The notes beneath the pieces were generated by a model that was not told the DNA's origin, searched no databases, and saw nothing but the letters and a program-made list of their open reading frames with translations. Positions 1 to 6,255 of a stretch of 12,718 nt of DNA are shown here, piece after piece. Each line of letters opens with the position of its first letter. Position 1 is the stretch's first letter. Made by a program: the position numbers and the translations under genes. Source of the stretch: Candidatus Colimonas fimequi (lineage in GTDB: Bacteria; Bacillota; Clostridia; Peptostreptococcales; Anaerovoracaceae); the NCBI GenBank assembly GCA_018065295.1, contig JAGHTQ010000118.1, positions 1-12,718 of the forward strand, read 5' to 3'.

Positions 1-1
1 T

Positions 2-163
2 CTTGGTAAGATGGAATGGATCATGGTAGCTCTTTGGACTGTAATCGGTATCGTTCTCGCTATCGCAGTTAAGAACAGTGAATACTCACACGTAACTGAA
101 GGCGAAAGAGAACTGCTGATCTACGGCGAAGAATATGCTAGACCAGAATACCTTAACAAGTAG
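2..163 (+). CDS. C-terminal end of a membrane protein, possibly an amino-acid permease (5' partial)
   Basis: An open frame enters from the left edge and ends at TAG 161-163, giving 53 residues. It begins LGKMEWIMVALWTVIG and contains one clear hydrophobic helix (roughly residues 5-23), followed by a charged, soluble tail of about 30 residues ending RPEYLNK. One last transmembrane helix followed by a short acidic cytoplasmic tail is typical of the C-terminus of polytopic transporters such as APC-superfamily amino-acid permeases. That family assignment is inference from so short a piece, supported only loosely by the nearby amino-acid-type aminotransferase. The codon use matches its neighbours. 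A 9-bp stem-loop follows the stop codon. The start and most of the protein lie outside the window. Confidence 0.55.
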   Translation, partial: LGKMEWIMVALWTVIGIVLAIAVKNSEYSHVTEGERELLIYGEEYARPEYLNK

Positions 164-202
164 GTTTAACAAGATCTTTAAAGTCAATATGACATAACAT
201 AC

Positions 203-232
203 TTGAGGGCGGAGAGTGTTCTTCGCCCTCAA
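203..232 (+). terminator. Stem-loop after the left-edge gene, possible weak terminator
   Basis: TTGAGGGCG (203-211) pairs perfectly with CGCCCTCAA (224-232) around a 12-nt loop. It lies 40 bp after the stop codon of the left-edge gene and 44 bp before the next start. No T-run follows (TGTATAAATT), so it is not a textbook intrinsic terminator. It could be a weak terminator or an mRNA 3'-end stabiliser. Confidence 0.4.
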
Positions 233-275
233 TGTATAAATTAGTGAAACTTTGGATTAATTTGGAGGTAACGGT

Positions 276-713
276 ATGCTCTCAAGAGGAGAAAAATTAT
301 TCTACGTACTCTCATTATTCTGCATAATTACAGGGCTTATGAGCATAGTCACATATTGCGTATATTTATCACATGGTGGCGTGTTAAGAGACGGAACAGT
401 AATGAAGAGTTCAGAACTCATTACAGGAATCTTCGCATACTTAGCATTCAGAATTGTACCTGGTTTTCTGGGCTGGAAGGGATTTAAGAAGAGAGATGCA
501 AACTTTGTCAAAGGCGCAATGTTGCTTACTACAATTGCTTTAATCCTTTCAGTATGTGCACAGCAGTACATACCAGGCATCGGAACAGGCCTTATTGTTC
601 CTGGAGTTTATATTATTATTTGTGTCAGATACCTTGCAGCTCTCACTAAGGAGCAGAGAGATAAGGACAGAGAATTCCTCCAGGGACCAACAGATGGCCC
701 TAGACTCGGGTAA
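276..713 (+). CDS. Small four-helix integral membrane protein of unknown function
   Basis: This 145-aa protein is not one I recognise. The ATG at 276 is well placed behind TTGGAGG (262-268). Four hydrophobic stretches are visible at about residues 9-31, 47-68, 79-96 and 101-121. Short basic loops (GWKGFKKRD after helix 2) suggest an inner-membrane location with cytoplasmic positive loops. The tail after residue 122 (KEQRDKDREFLQGPTDGPRLG) is hydrophilic and probably cytoplasmic. There is no signal peptidase motif, no cysteine pair and no catalytic motif that I can identify. The gene stands alone: a stem-loop precedes it and a strong intrinsic terminator follows 31 bp after the stop. It could be a small accessory protein to the transporter on its left, but nothing in the sequence shows that. 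Confidence 0.8.
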   Translation: MLSRGEKLFYVLSLFCIITGLMSIVTYCVYLSHGGVLRDGTVMKSSELITGIFAYLAFRIVPGFLGWKGFKKRDANFVKGAMLLTTIALILSVCAQQYIPGIGTGLIVPGVYIIICVRYLAALTKEQRDKDREFLQGPTDGPRLG

Positions 714-744
714 TGAGTTGAATAAAAGCTTATACTTTAAGAGC

Positions 745-776
745 AAACAGCAATATTAATTGCTGTTTTTTTCTTT
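745..776 (+). terminator. Intrinsic terminator of the four-helix membrane protein gene
   Basis: AAACAGCAAT (745-754) pairs fully with ATTGCTGTTT (759-768) around an ATTA loop and is followed directly by TTTTCTTT. The 10-bp perfect stem plus T-tract makes this a convincing rho-independent terminator. Confidence 0.9.
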
Positions 777-788
777 GCGGTAATACGA

Positions 789-821
789 GTGTGCCAGTGC
801 TTCAGCTCTGCCACCGCTCCG
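789..821. repeat. 33-bp direct repeat, copy 1 (imperfect palindrome)
   Basis: This copy matches copy 2 (836-868) at 31 of 33 positions. It contains GTGCCAG then CTGCCAC around GC-TTCA-GC, so it can form a hairpin with one internal mismatch in the outer arm. It is intergenic, between the terminators of two converging genes. Confidence 0.75.
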
Positions 822-835
822 TTTTCATAATGTGC

Positions 836-868
836 GTGTGCCAGTGCTTCAGCCCTGGCACCGCTCCG
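836..868. repeat. 33-bp direct repeat, copy 2 (near-perfect palindrome)
   Basis: This is the second copy of the 789-821 repeat; the starts are 47 bp apart. Here the palindrome is better: GTGCCAG (838-844) pairs with CTGGCAC (855-861), with an inner GC-TTCA-GC tetraloop stem and a single T/C mismatch between the two stems. The conserved tail CGCTCCG follows in both copies. It resembles a REP-like small interspersed palindrome. Confidence 0.75.
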
Positions 869-878
869 CTGCTGCAAA

Positions 879-919
879 AACCAAAAGACCGAAACCTTAA
901 AGGTTTCGGTCTTCTGGTT
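879..919 (-). terminator. Intrinsic terminator of the sigma-54 activator gene
   Basis: Read on the minus strand, AACCAGAAGACCGAAACC pairs with GGTTTCGGTCTTTTGGTT around a short A/T-rich loop. That makes about 17-19 bp with a single mismatch (884/914), followed by a T-rich run ending TTTTTG. It lies about 65 bp after the regulator's stop codon. The stem also stands in plus orientation but without a good T-run there. Confidence 0.85.
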
Positions 920-930
920 GTGTTAAGATT

Positions 931-946
931 TAATCCCGAAGGATTA
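931..946 (-). other. Small hairpin with UUCG tetraloop in the regulator 3' UTR
   Basis: On the minus strand the sequence is TAATCC-TTCG-GGATTA, a 6-bp stem closed by C(UUCG)G, one of the most stable RNA tetraloops. It lies between the stop codon of the sigma-54 activator and its terminator. It has no T-tract, so it is more likely a 3'-UTR structure than a terminator. Confidence 0.5.
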
Positions 947-985
947 GGATAGATTGCTGTATTTAAGCTGCCCGATTGCAGACTC

Positions 986-2359
986 TTAAATAAGGCCCAT
1001 GTCCTTATATTTGTTGTATTTTCTTGAGAATGTAGGCTGGCTGATACCCAGCAGCGCTGATGCTTCCTTAGTATTTCTTGATTTCTCAAGAGCAGACTTC
1101 ATAAGAGAAGCTTCAACAGAGCAAACGATCTTATCCATATTGAAGTTATCGTCAACACCGCCACCAGCACCATAGCTATCGAAGTCAAGGTGCTCGATAG
1201 AAGAGAGGGCAGAGGATTCGTTAAGGATAAACTGTCTCTCAACGAAGTTAAATAGCTCTCTGATGTTACCAGGCCATTCCATTGACATGAGCTGGAATAC
1301 AAATGAAGATGTAGCGTGCTTATCCTCTCCGTACTTCTCGTTTAATCTGTTAATGAGTAAATCTACTAAGCCCGGGATGTCTTCGCGTCTTTCGCGAAGT
1401 GGTGGAACCTTCAGAGAGATTACATTAAGTCTGTAATAAAGGTCTTCTCTGAATGTGCCTTCCTTAAGCATCTTAGGCAGATCTCTGTTTGTTGCTGCGA
1501 TGATACGAACATCAACCTTGATAGTCTTAGTGCTTCCTACACGAGTGATTTCGCCGTCCTGAAGGGCACGAAGGAGTGCAGGCTGAAGTTCTATTGGCAG
1601 TTCGCCGATTTCATCAAGGAACAGAGTGCCGTTGTGAGCCAGTTCAAACATACCAGCCTTACCCTTAGGATCTGCACCTGTGAAAGCGCCGCCTACGTAA
1701 CCGAAGAGTTCTGATTCCAGAAGGTTTTCTGGAATAGCTCCACAGTTTATTTTAACATAATTCTTGCTTTTTCGCTCTGAATTGTTGTGAATATACTTGG
1801 CAACAATTTCCTTACCAGTACCGGTTTCTCCTGTGAGGATTACTGTAGAATCCTTAGAAGCAACCTTAGTTGCCAGGTTAAATAAGTTAACTGTGCTTGG
1901 ACTCTTGCAAACGATATCATTATTGATAGCAAGTTCCCCAAGATATCTGTTCTTGTAGATATTAATCAGTTCGTTGTTTCTGCGAGCTTCGTCTTCAAGC
2001 TCGATAATCTCTGAAATGTCTCTTAAATTAGTAACAACGGCGAGAACTTCACCATCGTCATCTAAAATAGGATTCCCGGTTATTATTACTTCCTTACCTG
2101 ATGGCAGTTTCTCTGTAGCTGTTACTGTATTCTTAGTTTCAACGACCTTAGGTGTAATGTGAGTAGTCATGATGCCTGACTCCATTAATTCATCCATGGT
2201 TTTACCAACGTAAACATCTCTAGAATTCCCAGTAAGCTTCTCATATGCACTGTTAGCATAGAGAGTCATCCCATTGCGATCGGTAATATAAACACCGTCA
2301 TATGAGTTTTCAATTATAGAAACCACGAAATCGTAGTTTGAGAATAAATTCTCATTCAT
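986..2359 (-). CDS. PAS-domain sigma-54-dependent transcriptional activator (bacterial enhancer-binding protein)
   Basis: This 457-aa protein activates RNA polymerase carrying sigma-54. Residues 10-120 form a PAS-type sensor (SIIENSYDGVYITDRNG, then GNPILDDDGEV), the probable ligand or redox input. Residues 148-380 are the AAA+ engine: Walker A GETGTGKE (177-184), the sigma-54 contact loop GAFTGA (224-229), Walker B GTLFLDE (244-250), arginine finger region REDLYYRLN (304-312) and WPGNIREL (362-369). The C-terminus has a Fis-type helix-turn-helix (KEASALLGISQPTFSRKYNKY, 431-451). There is no receiver domain, so it responds directly to a signal rather than to a kinase. I chose the ATG at 2359, preceded by a G-rich GGCGGGTG; an in-frame TTG at 2374 has no ribosome binding site and would add five residues. 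It lies downstream of, and reads the same way as, the aminotransferase, which has a sigma-54 promoter and is its likely target. Confidence 0.95.
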   Translation of the reverse strand: MNENLFSNYDFVVSIIENSYDGVYITDRNGMTLYANSAYEKLTGNSRDVYVGKTMDELMESGIMTTHITPKVVETKNTVTATEKLPSGKEVIITGNPILDDDGEVLAVVTNLRDISEIIELEDEARRNNELINIYKNRYLGELAINNDIVCKSPSTVNLFNLATKVASKDSTVILTGETGTGKEIVAKYIHNNSERKSKNYVKINCGAIPENLLESELFGYVGGAFTGADPKGKAGMFELAHNGTLFLDEIGELPIELQPALLRALQDGEITRVGSTKTIKVDVRIIAATNRDLPKMLKEGTFREDLYYRLNVISLKVPPLRERREDIPGLVDLLINRLNEKYGEDKHATSSFVFQLMSMEWPGNIRELFNFVERQFILNESSALSSIEHLDFDSYGAGGGVDDNFNMDKIVCSVEASLMKSALEKSRNTKEASALLGISQPTFSRKYNKYKDMGLI

Positions 2360-2405
2360 AATAACACCCGCCAATCTATTTTAGCTGTGACATAGAGTTT
2401 ATAAA

Positions 2406-2437
2406 AGGGCCGCCGTAATAACCGCGGCCCTAATTTT
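2406..2437 (-). terminator. GC-rich terminator between aminotransferase and activator genes
   Basis: GGGCCGC (2407-2413) pairs with GCGGCCC (2424-2430), extended by A2406-T2431, with a 10-nt loop. On the minus strand it is followed by TTTTATAAA, and on the plus strand by TAATTTTAAT. It lies 67-98 bp past the aminotransferase stop and about 50 bp ahead of the activator start. It should end most aminotransferase transcripts, leaving the activator to read-through or to a weak promoter of its own. Confidence 0.75.
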
Positions 2438-2503
2438 AATCATTTTAATCTATTACAGAGTACATACACAAGTATGTTTTGCTACTGAATCTGAAACAGT
2501 AAA

Positions 2504-3811
2504 CTATGCTTCCTTAAGCATTGGGAATACGTGTTCGAATACAGCGATTGTTCTGTCGATATCTTCCTGAGTGTGAGCAGCTGAAAGATATTCTCTACCT
2601 CTCATTGAAGTCAGTCTTACACCGTAGTCTCTGCAAAGGTTGTAGAACTTGTCATACATATCGCTATCAACGTTATCAAGAACGTCTCTCCAGTCTTCTG
2701 GTGCTCTGTCGATACCGAACTGGAACTGTGAGATACCATTGTGGTGGTTAGCATAAGTCTTGATGCCGTTTTCCTTACCCAGTCTGATGAAAGCGTCGCA
2801 AAGCTGAGCGCCGAGAGCGTCCATTCTTTCATAAGTGCCTGGCTTTTCCAGTTCAGCGATAGTTGCCAGTGAAGCAGCTACTGCAACTGGAGTTGCGTTG
2901 AATGTACCTGATGGGTGGCAAAGTTCCATGTGTTCCTTCTTACCAGCGATCATTGACAGTGAGATACCACCAGCGATTGCCTTACCGAAGATACCGATAT
3001 CAGGAGTTACGCCGAAGTATTCCTGAGCGCCGCCCAGTGACATTCTGAAACCAGTGATAACTTCGTCGAAGATCAGGAGAACGTTGTTCTTTGTGCACAG
3101 TTCTCTTACTGCTTCCAGGTAACCTTCCTTACCAAGGATAGGGCCTTCGTCACACATATAAGGCTCCATGAGTACTGCTGCGATTTCGTCAGCGTTTTCT
3201 TCAACGATCTTAGTCAGTGTATCGATGTCATTCCAAGGAGCGAGGATGATATCATCTGTAGTGCTCTTTCTCTGACCTGCAGTAGTCATGATTCTTGTGA
3301 TGTTAGTTCTAGCGCCAAGCTGTTCAGTGTTGTCTGCGCCGATTGTGATCTTCTGTTCATCAGCCCAACCGTGATACTGACCTTCGAACTTAACGATCTT
3401 CATCTTGCCTGTAGCTGCTCTTGCAACTCTCCAAGCGTGCATGTTAGCTTCTGTACCTGATGACTGGAATGATACCATTTCAGCACATGGGATGATTTCA
3501 GTAAGCTTCTTAGCCAGCTTATACAGAGCTTCTGTAGGAGTTGAGAACTGTACGCCTCTTGTCAGCTGATCAGCAACTGCTTCGTTCAGAGCGTCTGGAG
3601 CATAACCAAGGATTGTAGGACCGAAACCAGCGATGTAGTCGATGTATTCGTTACCATCGATATCGTACATTCTAGCACCCTTACCTCTGATCATAGCGAT
3701 TGGGTATTCTTCGCATGGTGCTACGTGGAATGATGAACTAACGCCGTCTACCAGATACTTCTTGCCTTCTTCGAATAAAGCCTTTGATTTTTCTGTTACG
3801 AACTTTTCCAT
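2504..3811 (-). CDS. Class III PLP-dependent aminotransferase, glutamate-1-semialdehyde aminomutase-like
   Basis: This 435-aa protein is a fold-type I, class III pyridoxal-phosphate enzyme. Visible landmarks are SSGTEAN (117-123, phosphate binding), YHGW (146-149), FDEVITGFR (248-256, with the Asp that contacts the pyridine nitrogen), the Schiff-base lysine in GIFGKAIAGG (Lys277) and GTFNATPVA (302-310). The layout resembles glutamate-1-semialdehyde aminomutase, and automatic pipelines may call it HemL, but the GKIIGGG signature is replaced by GKAIAGG and no haem genes are nearby. The sigma-54 promoter and adjacent activator argue for an inducible, catabolic role such as amino-acid or amine transamination; the substrate cannot be read from the sequence. 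The ATG at 3811 is the first in-frame start after a TAG at 3830-3832, but it has no close Shine-Dalgarno. Confidence 0.93.
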   Translation of the reverse strand: MEKFVTEKSKALFEEGKKYLVDGVSSSFHVAPCEEYPIAMIRGKGARMYDIDGNEYIDYIAGFGPTILGYAPDALNEAVADQLTRGVQFSTPTEALYKLAKKLTEIIPCAEMVSFQSSGTEANMHAWRVARAATGKMKIVKFEGQYHGWADEQKITIGADNTEQLGARTNITRIMTTAGQRKSTTDDIILAPWNDIDTLTKIVEENADEIAAVLMEPYMCDEGPILGKEGYLEAVRELCTKNNVLLIFDEVITGFRMSLGGAQEYFGVTPDIGIFGKAIAGGISLSMIAGKKEHMELCHPSGTFNATPVAVAASLATIAELEKPGTYERMDALGAQLCDAFIRLGKENGIKTYANHHNGISQFQFGIDRAPEDWRDVLDNVDSDMYDKFYNLCRDYGVRLTSMRGREYLSAAHTQEDIDRTIAVFEHVFPMLKEA

Positions 3812-3828
3812 TTTTATTATGTTTTGCA

Positions 3829-3880
3829 GCTATATTAATATAACCACAATCTCCTTTCTTAATGAAGTCATAAAATACAT
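3829..3880 (-). promoter_or_regulatory. Aminotransferase mRNA leader: remote Shine-Dalgarno, short upstream ORF and hairpin
   Basis: On the minus strand, AAAGGAG (3857-3851) is the only good ribosome binding site, yet it stands 39 nt ahead of the ATG at 3811. A 16-codon frame (ATG at 3880, stop TAG at 3830) runs across it, in the same frame as the aminotransferase. Between the Shine-Dalgarno and the ATG, GTTATATTAATATAGC (3844-3829) can form a 6-bp hairpin that shortens the gap. The upstream ORF has no ribosome binding site of its own, so its translation is uncertain. Confidence 0.4.
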
Positions 3881-3930
3881 AACACAAAATTGTTTAAAAA
3901 AAGTTTTTGGTTTTGACACAATTCTTATAT

Positions 3931-3946
3931 TGCAAGTACCGTGCCA
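3931..3946 (-). promoter_or_regulatory. Sigma-54 (-24/-12) promoter of the aminotransferase gene
   Basis: The minus strand reads TTTGGCACGGTACTTGCAAT, a full match to the sigma-54 consensus YTGGCACG-N4-TTGCW. The invariant GG and GC are separated by exactly 10 bp. The predicted start of transcription is about 12 bp past the GC, near 3920, giving a leader of about 108 nt before the ATG at 3811. The adjacent gene encodes a GAFTGA-containing sigma-54 activator. Confidence 0.93.
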
Positions 3947-4008
3947 AAATGTCAGATTATTTATTTGTGAATATTACTGGGTTTCAGGGTTTGCGTCCAT
4001 ATGTATTT

Positions 4009-4022
4009 ATTCATTTCTGAAT
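4009..4022. promoter_or_regulatory. Probable activator-binding site 1 (ATTCA-N4-TGAAT)
   Basis: This 14-bp palindrome ATTCA-TTTC-TGAAT lies about 65 bp upstream of the -24 element. It has the same arms and spacer length as the site at 4038-4053. Position, duplication and symmetry fit an upstream activating sequence for the Fis-type HTH of the neighbouring activator. This is inferred, not shown. Confidence 0.7.
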
Positions 4023-4037
4023 CGTCAGATAATTCTG

Positions 4038-4053
4038 TATTCAATTTTGAATA
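4038..4053. promoter_or_regulatory. Probable activator-binding site 2 (TATTCA-N4-TGAATA)
   Basis: The palindrome TATTCA-ATTT-TGAATA extends the shared ATTCA-N4-TGAAT core by one pair. Its centre is 30 bp from that of site 1, about three helical turns, so two dimers would sit on the same face. It ends about 25 bp before the divergent SRP RNA promoter. Confidence 0.7.
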
Positions 4054-4078
4054 GACAGTAAATTATCGCCTGGAAACC

Positions 4079-4107
4079 TTGACGGTCAAAGGTTTAGATA
4101 ATATAAT
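4079..4107 (+). promoter_or_regulatory. Sigma-70 type promoter of the SRP RNA / dnaX unit
   Basis: TTGACG (4079-4084), a 17-bp spacer and TATAAT (4102-4107) give an almost ideal housekeeping promoter. Transcription should start near 4113-4114, a few bases before the first paired base of the SRP RNA. Confidence 0.9.
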
Positions 4108-4113
4108 GATTAG

Positions 4114-4272
4114 GCAATATTGCCCTTTGATGGCTTCGTAGCTTGGTCTGGGTCCTGCGCAATAGGACACCGTGAACCTTGTCAGGTCCGGAAGGAAGCA
4201 GCAATAAGCGGAAGCTCTTATGTGCCGCAGACAAGCCTTTTCCTACGCCTGCGGAGTCATCAGAGGGCAATT
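4114..4272 (+). ncRNA. ffs: Signal recognition particle RNA (4.5S-like, S domain only)
   Basis: This is the RNA core of the signal recognition particle, which binds Ffh and targets membrane and secreted proteins. The apical loop carries the invariant GTCAGGTCCGGAAGGAAGCA (4181-4200), followed by the other strand of the conserved helix ending TGTGCCGCAG. The ends pair over 13 bp (TTGCCCTTTGATG, 4120-4132, with CATCAGAGGGCAA, 4258-4270), and GCTTGGTCTG (4141-4150) pairs with CAGACAAGC (4228-4236). A small hairpin GTCCT-AGGAC (4152-4168) lies on the 5' side. At about 160 nt it has no Alu domain, unlike the roughly 270-nt Bacillus RNA. No clear terminator follows, so the precursor may continue into dnaX. 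The order SRP RNA-dnaX-ybaB-recR is the same as in Bacillus. Confidence 0.95.
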
Positions 4273-4315
4273 TAATTGCAGATTAACAATTACTCATATA
4301 TAAATGGAGGCATTT

Positions 4316-5884
4316 ATGTACAAGGCTCTATATAGAGAATACAGACCTGAAGTCTTCGAAGAGATGTTAGGTCAGGAGCACATAGTACGAATATTGAGTA
4401 ACCAGATTGAAACAGACAGTACCAGCCACGCATACTTATTCTGCGGTACAAGAGGTACAGGTAAGACTACAACAGCAAGACTTCTTGCCAAGGGTCTCAA
4501 CTGTACATCACCAGGATATAAGCCATGCGGGGTTTGTGATGCGTGTGTAGCGATAAAAGATGGTAATTATCTGGATGTAGTTGAAATCGACGCTGCATCA
4601 AACAACGGCGTTGATAACATCAGAGAGCTTCGTGAGAGCGTTAAGTATCCACCGGCAGCAGGTAAGAAGAAGGTCTACATTATAGATGAAGTCCACATGC
4701 TGTCAACGGGAGCATTCAATGCACTCCTTAAGACTCTGGAAGAACCACCAGAATACGTTACATTTATATTAGCTACTACAGAGCCAGAGAAACTGCCAGC
4801 GACAATTCTGAGTAGATGCATGAGACTGGACTTCAAACGAGTTCCTGAGAATGCGCTCATAAGCGGCATGGCAGACATCTGCATGAGAAAGGGTATCAAC
4901 GTTACAGAGGACGCCCTGAGAATCATCGCAGCTAACGCAGACGGTTCCGTTAGAGACGGACTCAGCATTCTGGACCAGTGCATCGCAGGCGGCGATCTTA
5001 ACGTAGACGCGGCAGACGTTCTGGATTTCCTGGGAGCATCAGGTGAAGAAACATTCATCGAGCTGACAGACCTGGTTAGAAGAGGCAAGACAGCAGACGC
5101 CCTGATTTTTCTTGCCAAGGCTCTGGAGGATGGTAAGGACGTCAAGCAGTTCACCAAGGACTGGGTAAACCATTTCAGAAATCTGCTGATGACTAAGTAC
5201 ATCGCTAATCCTCAGGATGTAATCAACATGTCCGTTGAGAACATCGAGAGAATAAGACATCAGAGCGAGGTTCTGGAGCTTGCGGATATCAATGCGGCAC
5301 TTCTGGAACTCAGTAGAACATATAATGAAGCGAGACGATCAACACAGCCAAGAATTCTTCTTGAACTGAGCATCGTCAAGTTATCAACAGGAGAGACTGG
5401 GCCTGTTAAGGCGCAGGCCACTCCGTCAATTGCCAGGAAGGCACCGGCACAGCAGACACGAACTGTAGCTCCTGCGGAGCAGGCGGTTGATATTTTTGCA
5501 AAGGGTGCAAGTCAGAGCGAACCAGCAGACGCGCAGCCTGCGGCTGAAGGCTTCGACTGCGCTGCAGTCTGGAAGGCGGTCTTTGACGACGCAGAAGCAG
5601 GCAAGGGAAGCTTCTACGTGCTGGCATCTGATGGACGCATCACCAGAATCGGTGAGAACGACTTCTCAATTGAAGTAAGTAGAGCGTTTCAGGTAAGAAT
5701 GGCCGAGAACAATCGAGACTTAATCGAGCGTCTCGTGGCAGAACATACCGACGGTAAACGTAGATATATGAAGATTTCAGTAGCAGGCGAAGGCGGTAGC
5801 GTGACAGAACCTACATATAATATAGATGAAACTGCACGCAAGGCTGAAGAACTTCTTGGAATCAAGGTAACAATCGGAGAATAA
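4316..5884 (+). CDS. dnaX: DNA polymerase III subunit gamma/tau (clamp loader ATPase)
   Basis: DnaX is the motor of the clamp loader, which opens and loads the beta clamp on primed DNA and ties the replicase together. The N-terminus MYKALYREYRPEVFEEMLGQ is characteristic. Visible motifs are Walker A GTRGTGKT (44-51), zinc ligands Cys63, Cys71, Cys74 and Cys77, Walker B IIDE with HML (122-129), sensor ATTEP (153-157) and the SRC arginine finger (166-168). Residues from about 360 to 410 are an Ala/Pro/Gln-rich linker, followed by a tau-type C-terminal domain; the full length is 522 aa. I use the ATG at 4316 because GGAGG (4306-4310) lies five bases before it; the ATG at 4304 overlaps that site and would add MEAF. 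ybaB follows after 18 bp. No programmed frameshift heptamer is obvious. Confidence 0.97.
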   Translation: MYKALYREYRPEVFEEMLGQEHIVRILSNQIETDSTSHAYLFCGTRGTGKTTTARLLAKGLNCTSPGYKPCGVCDACVAIKDGNYLDVVEIDAASNNGVDNIRELRESVKYPPAAGKKKVYIIDEVHMLSTGAFNALLKTLEEPPEYVTFILATTEPEKLPATILSRCMRLDFKRVPENALISGMADICMRKGINVTEDALRIIAANADGSVRDGLSILDQCIAGGDLNVDAADVLDFLGASGEETFIELTDLVRRGKTADALIFLAKALEDGKDVKQFTKDWVNHFRNLLMTKYIANPQDVINMSVENIERIRHQSEVLELADINAALLELSRTYNEARRSTQPRILLELSIVKLSTGETGPVKAQATPSIARKAPAQQTRTVAPAEQAVDIFAKGASQSEPADAQPAAEGFDCAAVWKAVFDDAEAGKGSFYVLASDGRITRIGENDFSIEVSRAFQVRMAENNRDLIERLVAEHTDGKRRYMKISVAGEGGSVTEPTYNIDETARKAEELLGIKVTIGE

Positions 5885-5902
5885 TTACAGGAGGAATATA
5901 TC

Positions 5903-6253
5903 ATGGGAAAAGGAATGAGAGCAGGTAAGAGACCTAAGGCTAAGGCAGCAAGCCCACAGCAGCAGATGGCACAGATGCAGGCTATCCAGAAGCAGATGGA
6001 CGAAGTGCAGGACAAGATCAATGCAATGGAAACATCAGCTTCATCAGGCGGCGGTGCTGTAACAGTAACTGTTAACGGTACTAAGGCAATCACTGATATT
6101 CAGATTAAGCCAGAAGTTGTTGATCCTGACGACGTAGAAATGCTCCAGGATCTGGTTATGACAGCTGCAAACGAAGCCCTCAGACAGATGGAAGAAATTT
6201 CACAGAATGAAATGGGCAAGTTCACTTCAGCACTTGGTATCCCAGGACTTTAA
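5903..6253 (+). CDS. ybaB: YbaB/EbfC family nucleoid-associated protein
   Basis: This small DNA-binding protein of 116 aa typically forms dimers that associate with the nucleoid. The centre and C-terminus are typical of the family: VTVTVNGTKAITDIQIKPEVVDPDDVEMLQDLVMTAANEA with a helical region at about residues 20-45 (QMAQMQAIQKQMDEVQDKI). The first 18 residues are very basic (GKGMRAGKRPKAKA). The start is set by AGGAGG (5889-5894) nine bases before the ATG. It is placed between dnaX and recR, the conserved order across many bacteria, and recR begins two bases after its stop, so the two are surely co-transcribed and probably translationally coupled. Confidence 0.96.
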   Translation: MGKGMRAGKRPKAKAASPQQQMAQMQAIQKQMDEVQDKINAMETSASSGGGAVTVTVNGTKAITDIQIKPEVVDPDDVEMLQDLVMTAANEALRQMEEISQNEMGKFTSALGIPGL

Positions 6254-6255
6254 AG

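Noticed and set aside
789..868. Possible CRISPR array
   Set aside because: There are only two repeat copies, one short spacer of 14 bp and no cas genes.
4675..5202. Long minus-strand open frames inside dnaX
   Set aside because: They lie antisense to an unmistakable DnaX, have no ribosome binding site and read as low-complexity Ser/Leu-rich shadow translations.
4316..5884. Programmed frameshift in dnaX producing a separate gamma subunit
   Set aside because: I saw no A-AAA-AAG type slippery heptamer followed by a stop in the shifted frame near residue 430; the only A-rich places are AAGAAGAAG codon runs.
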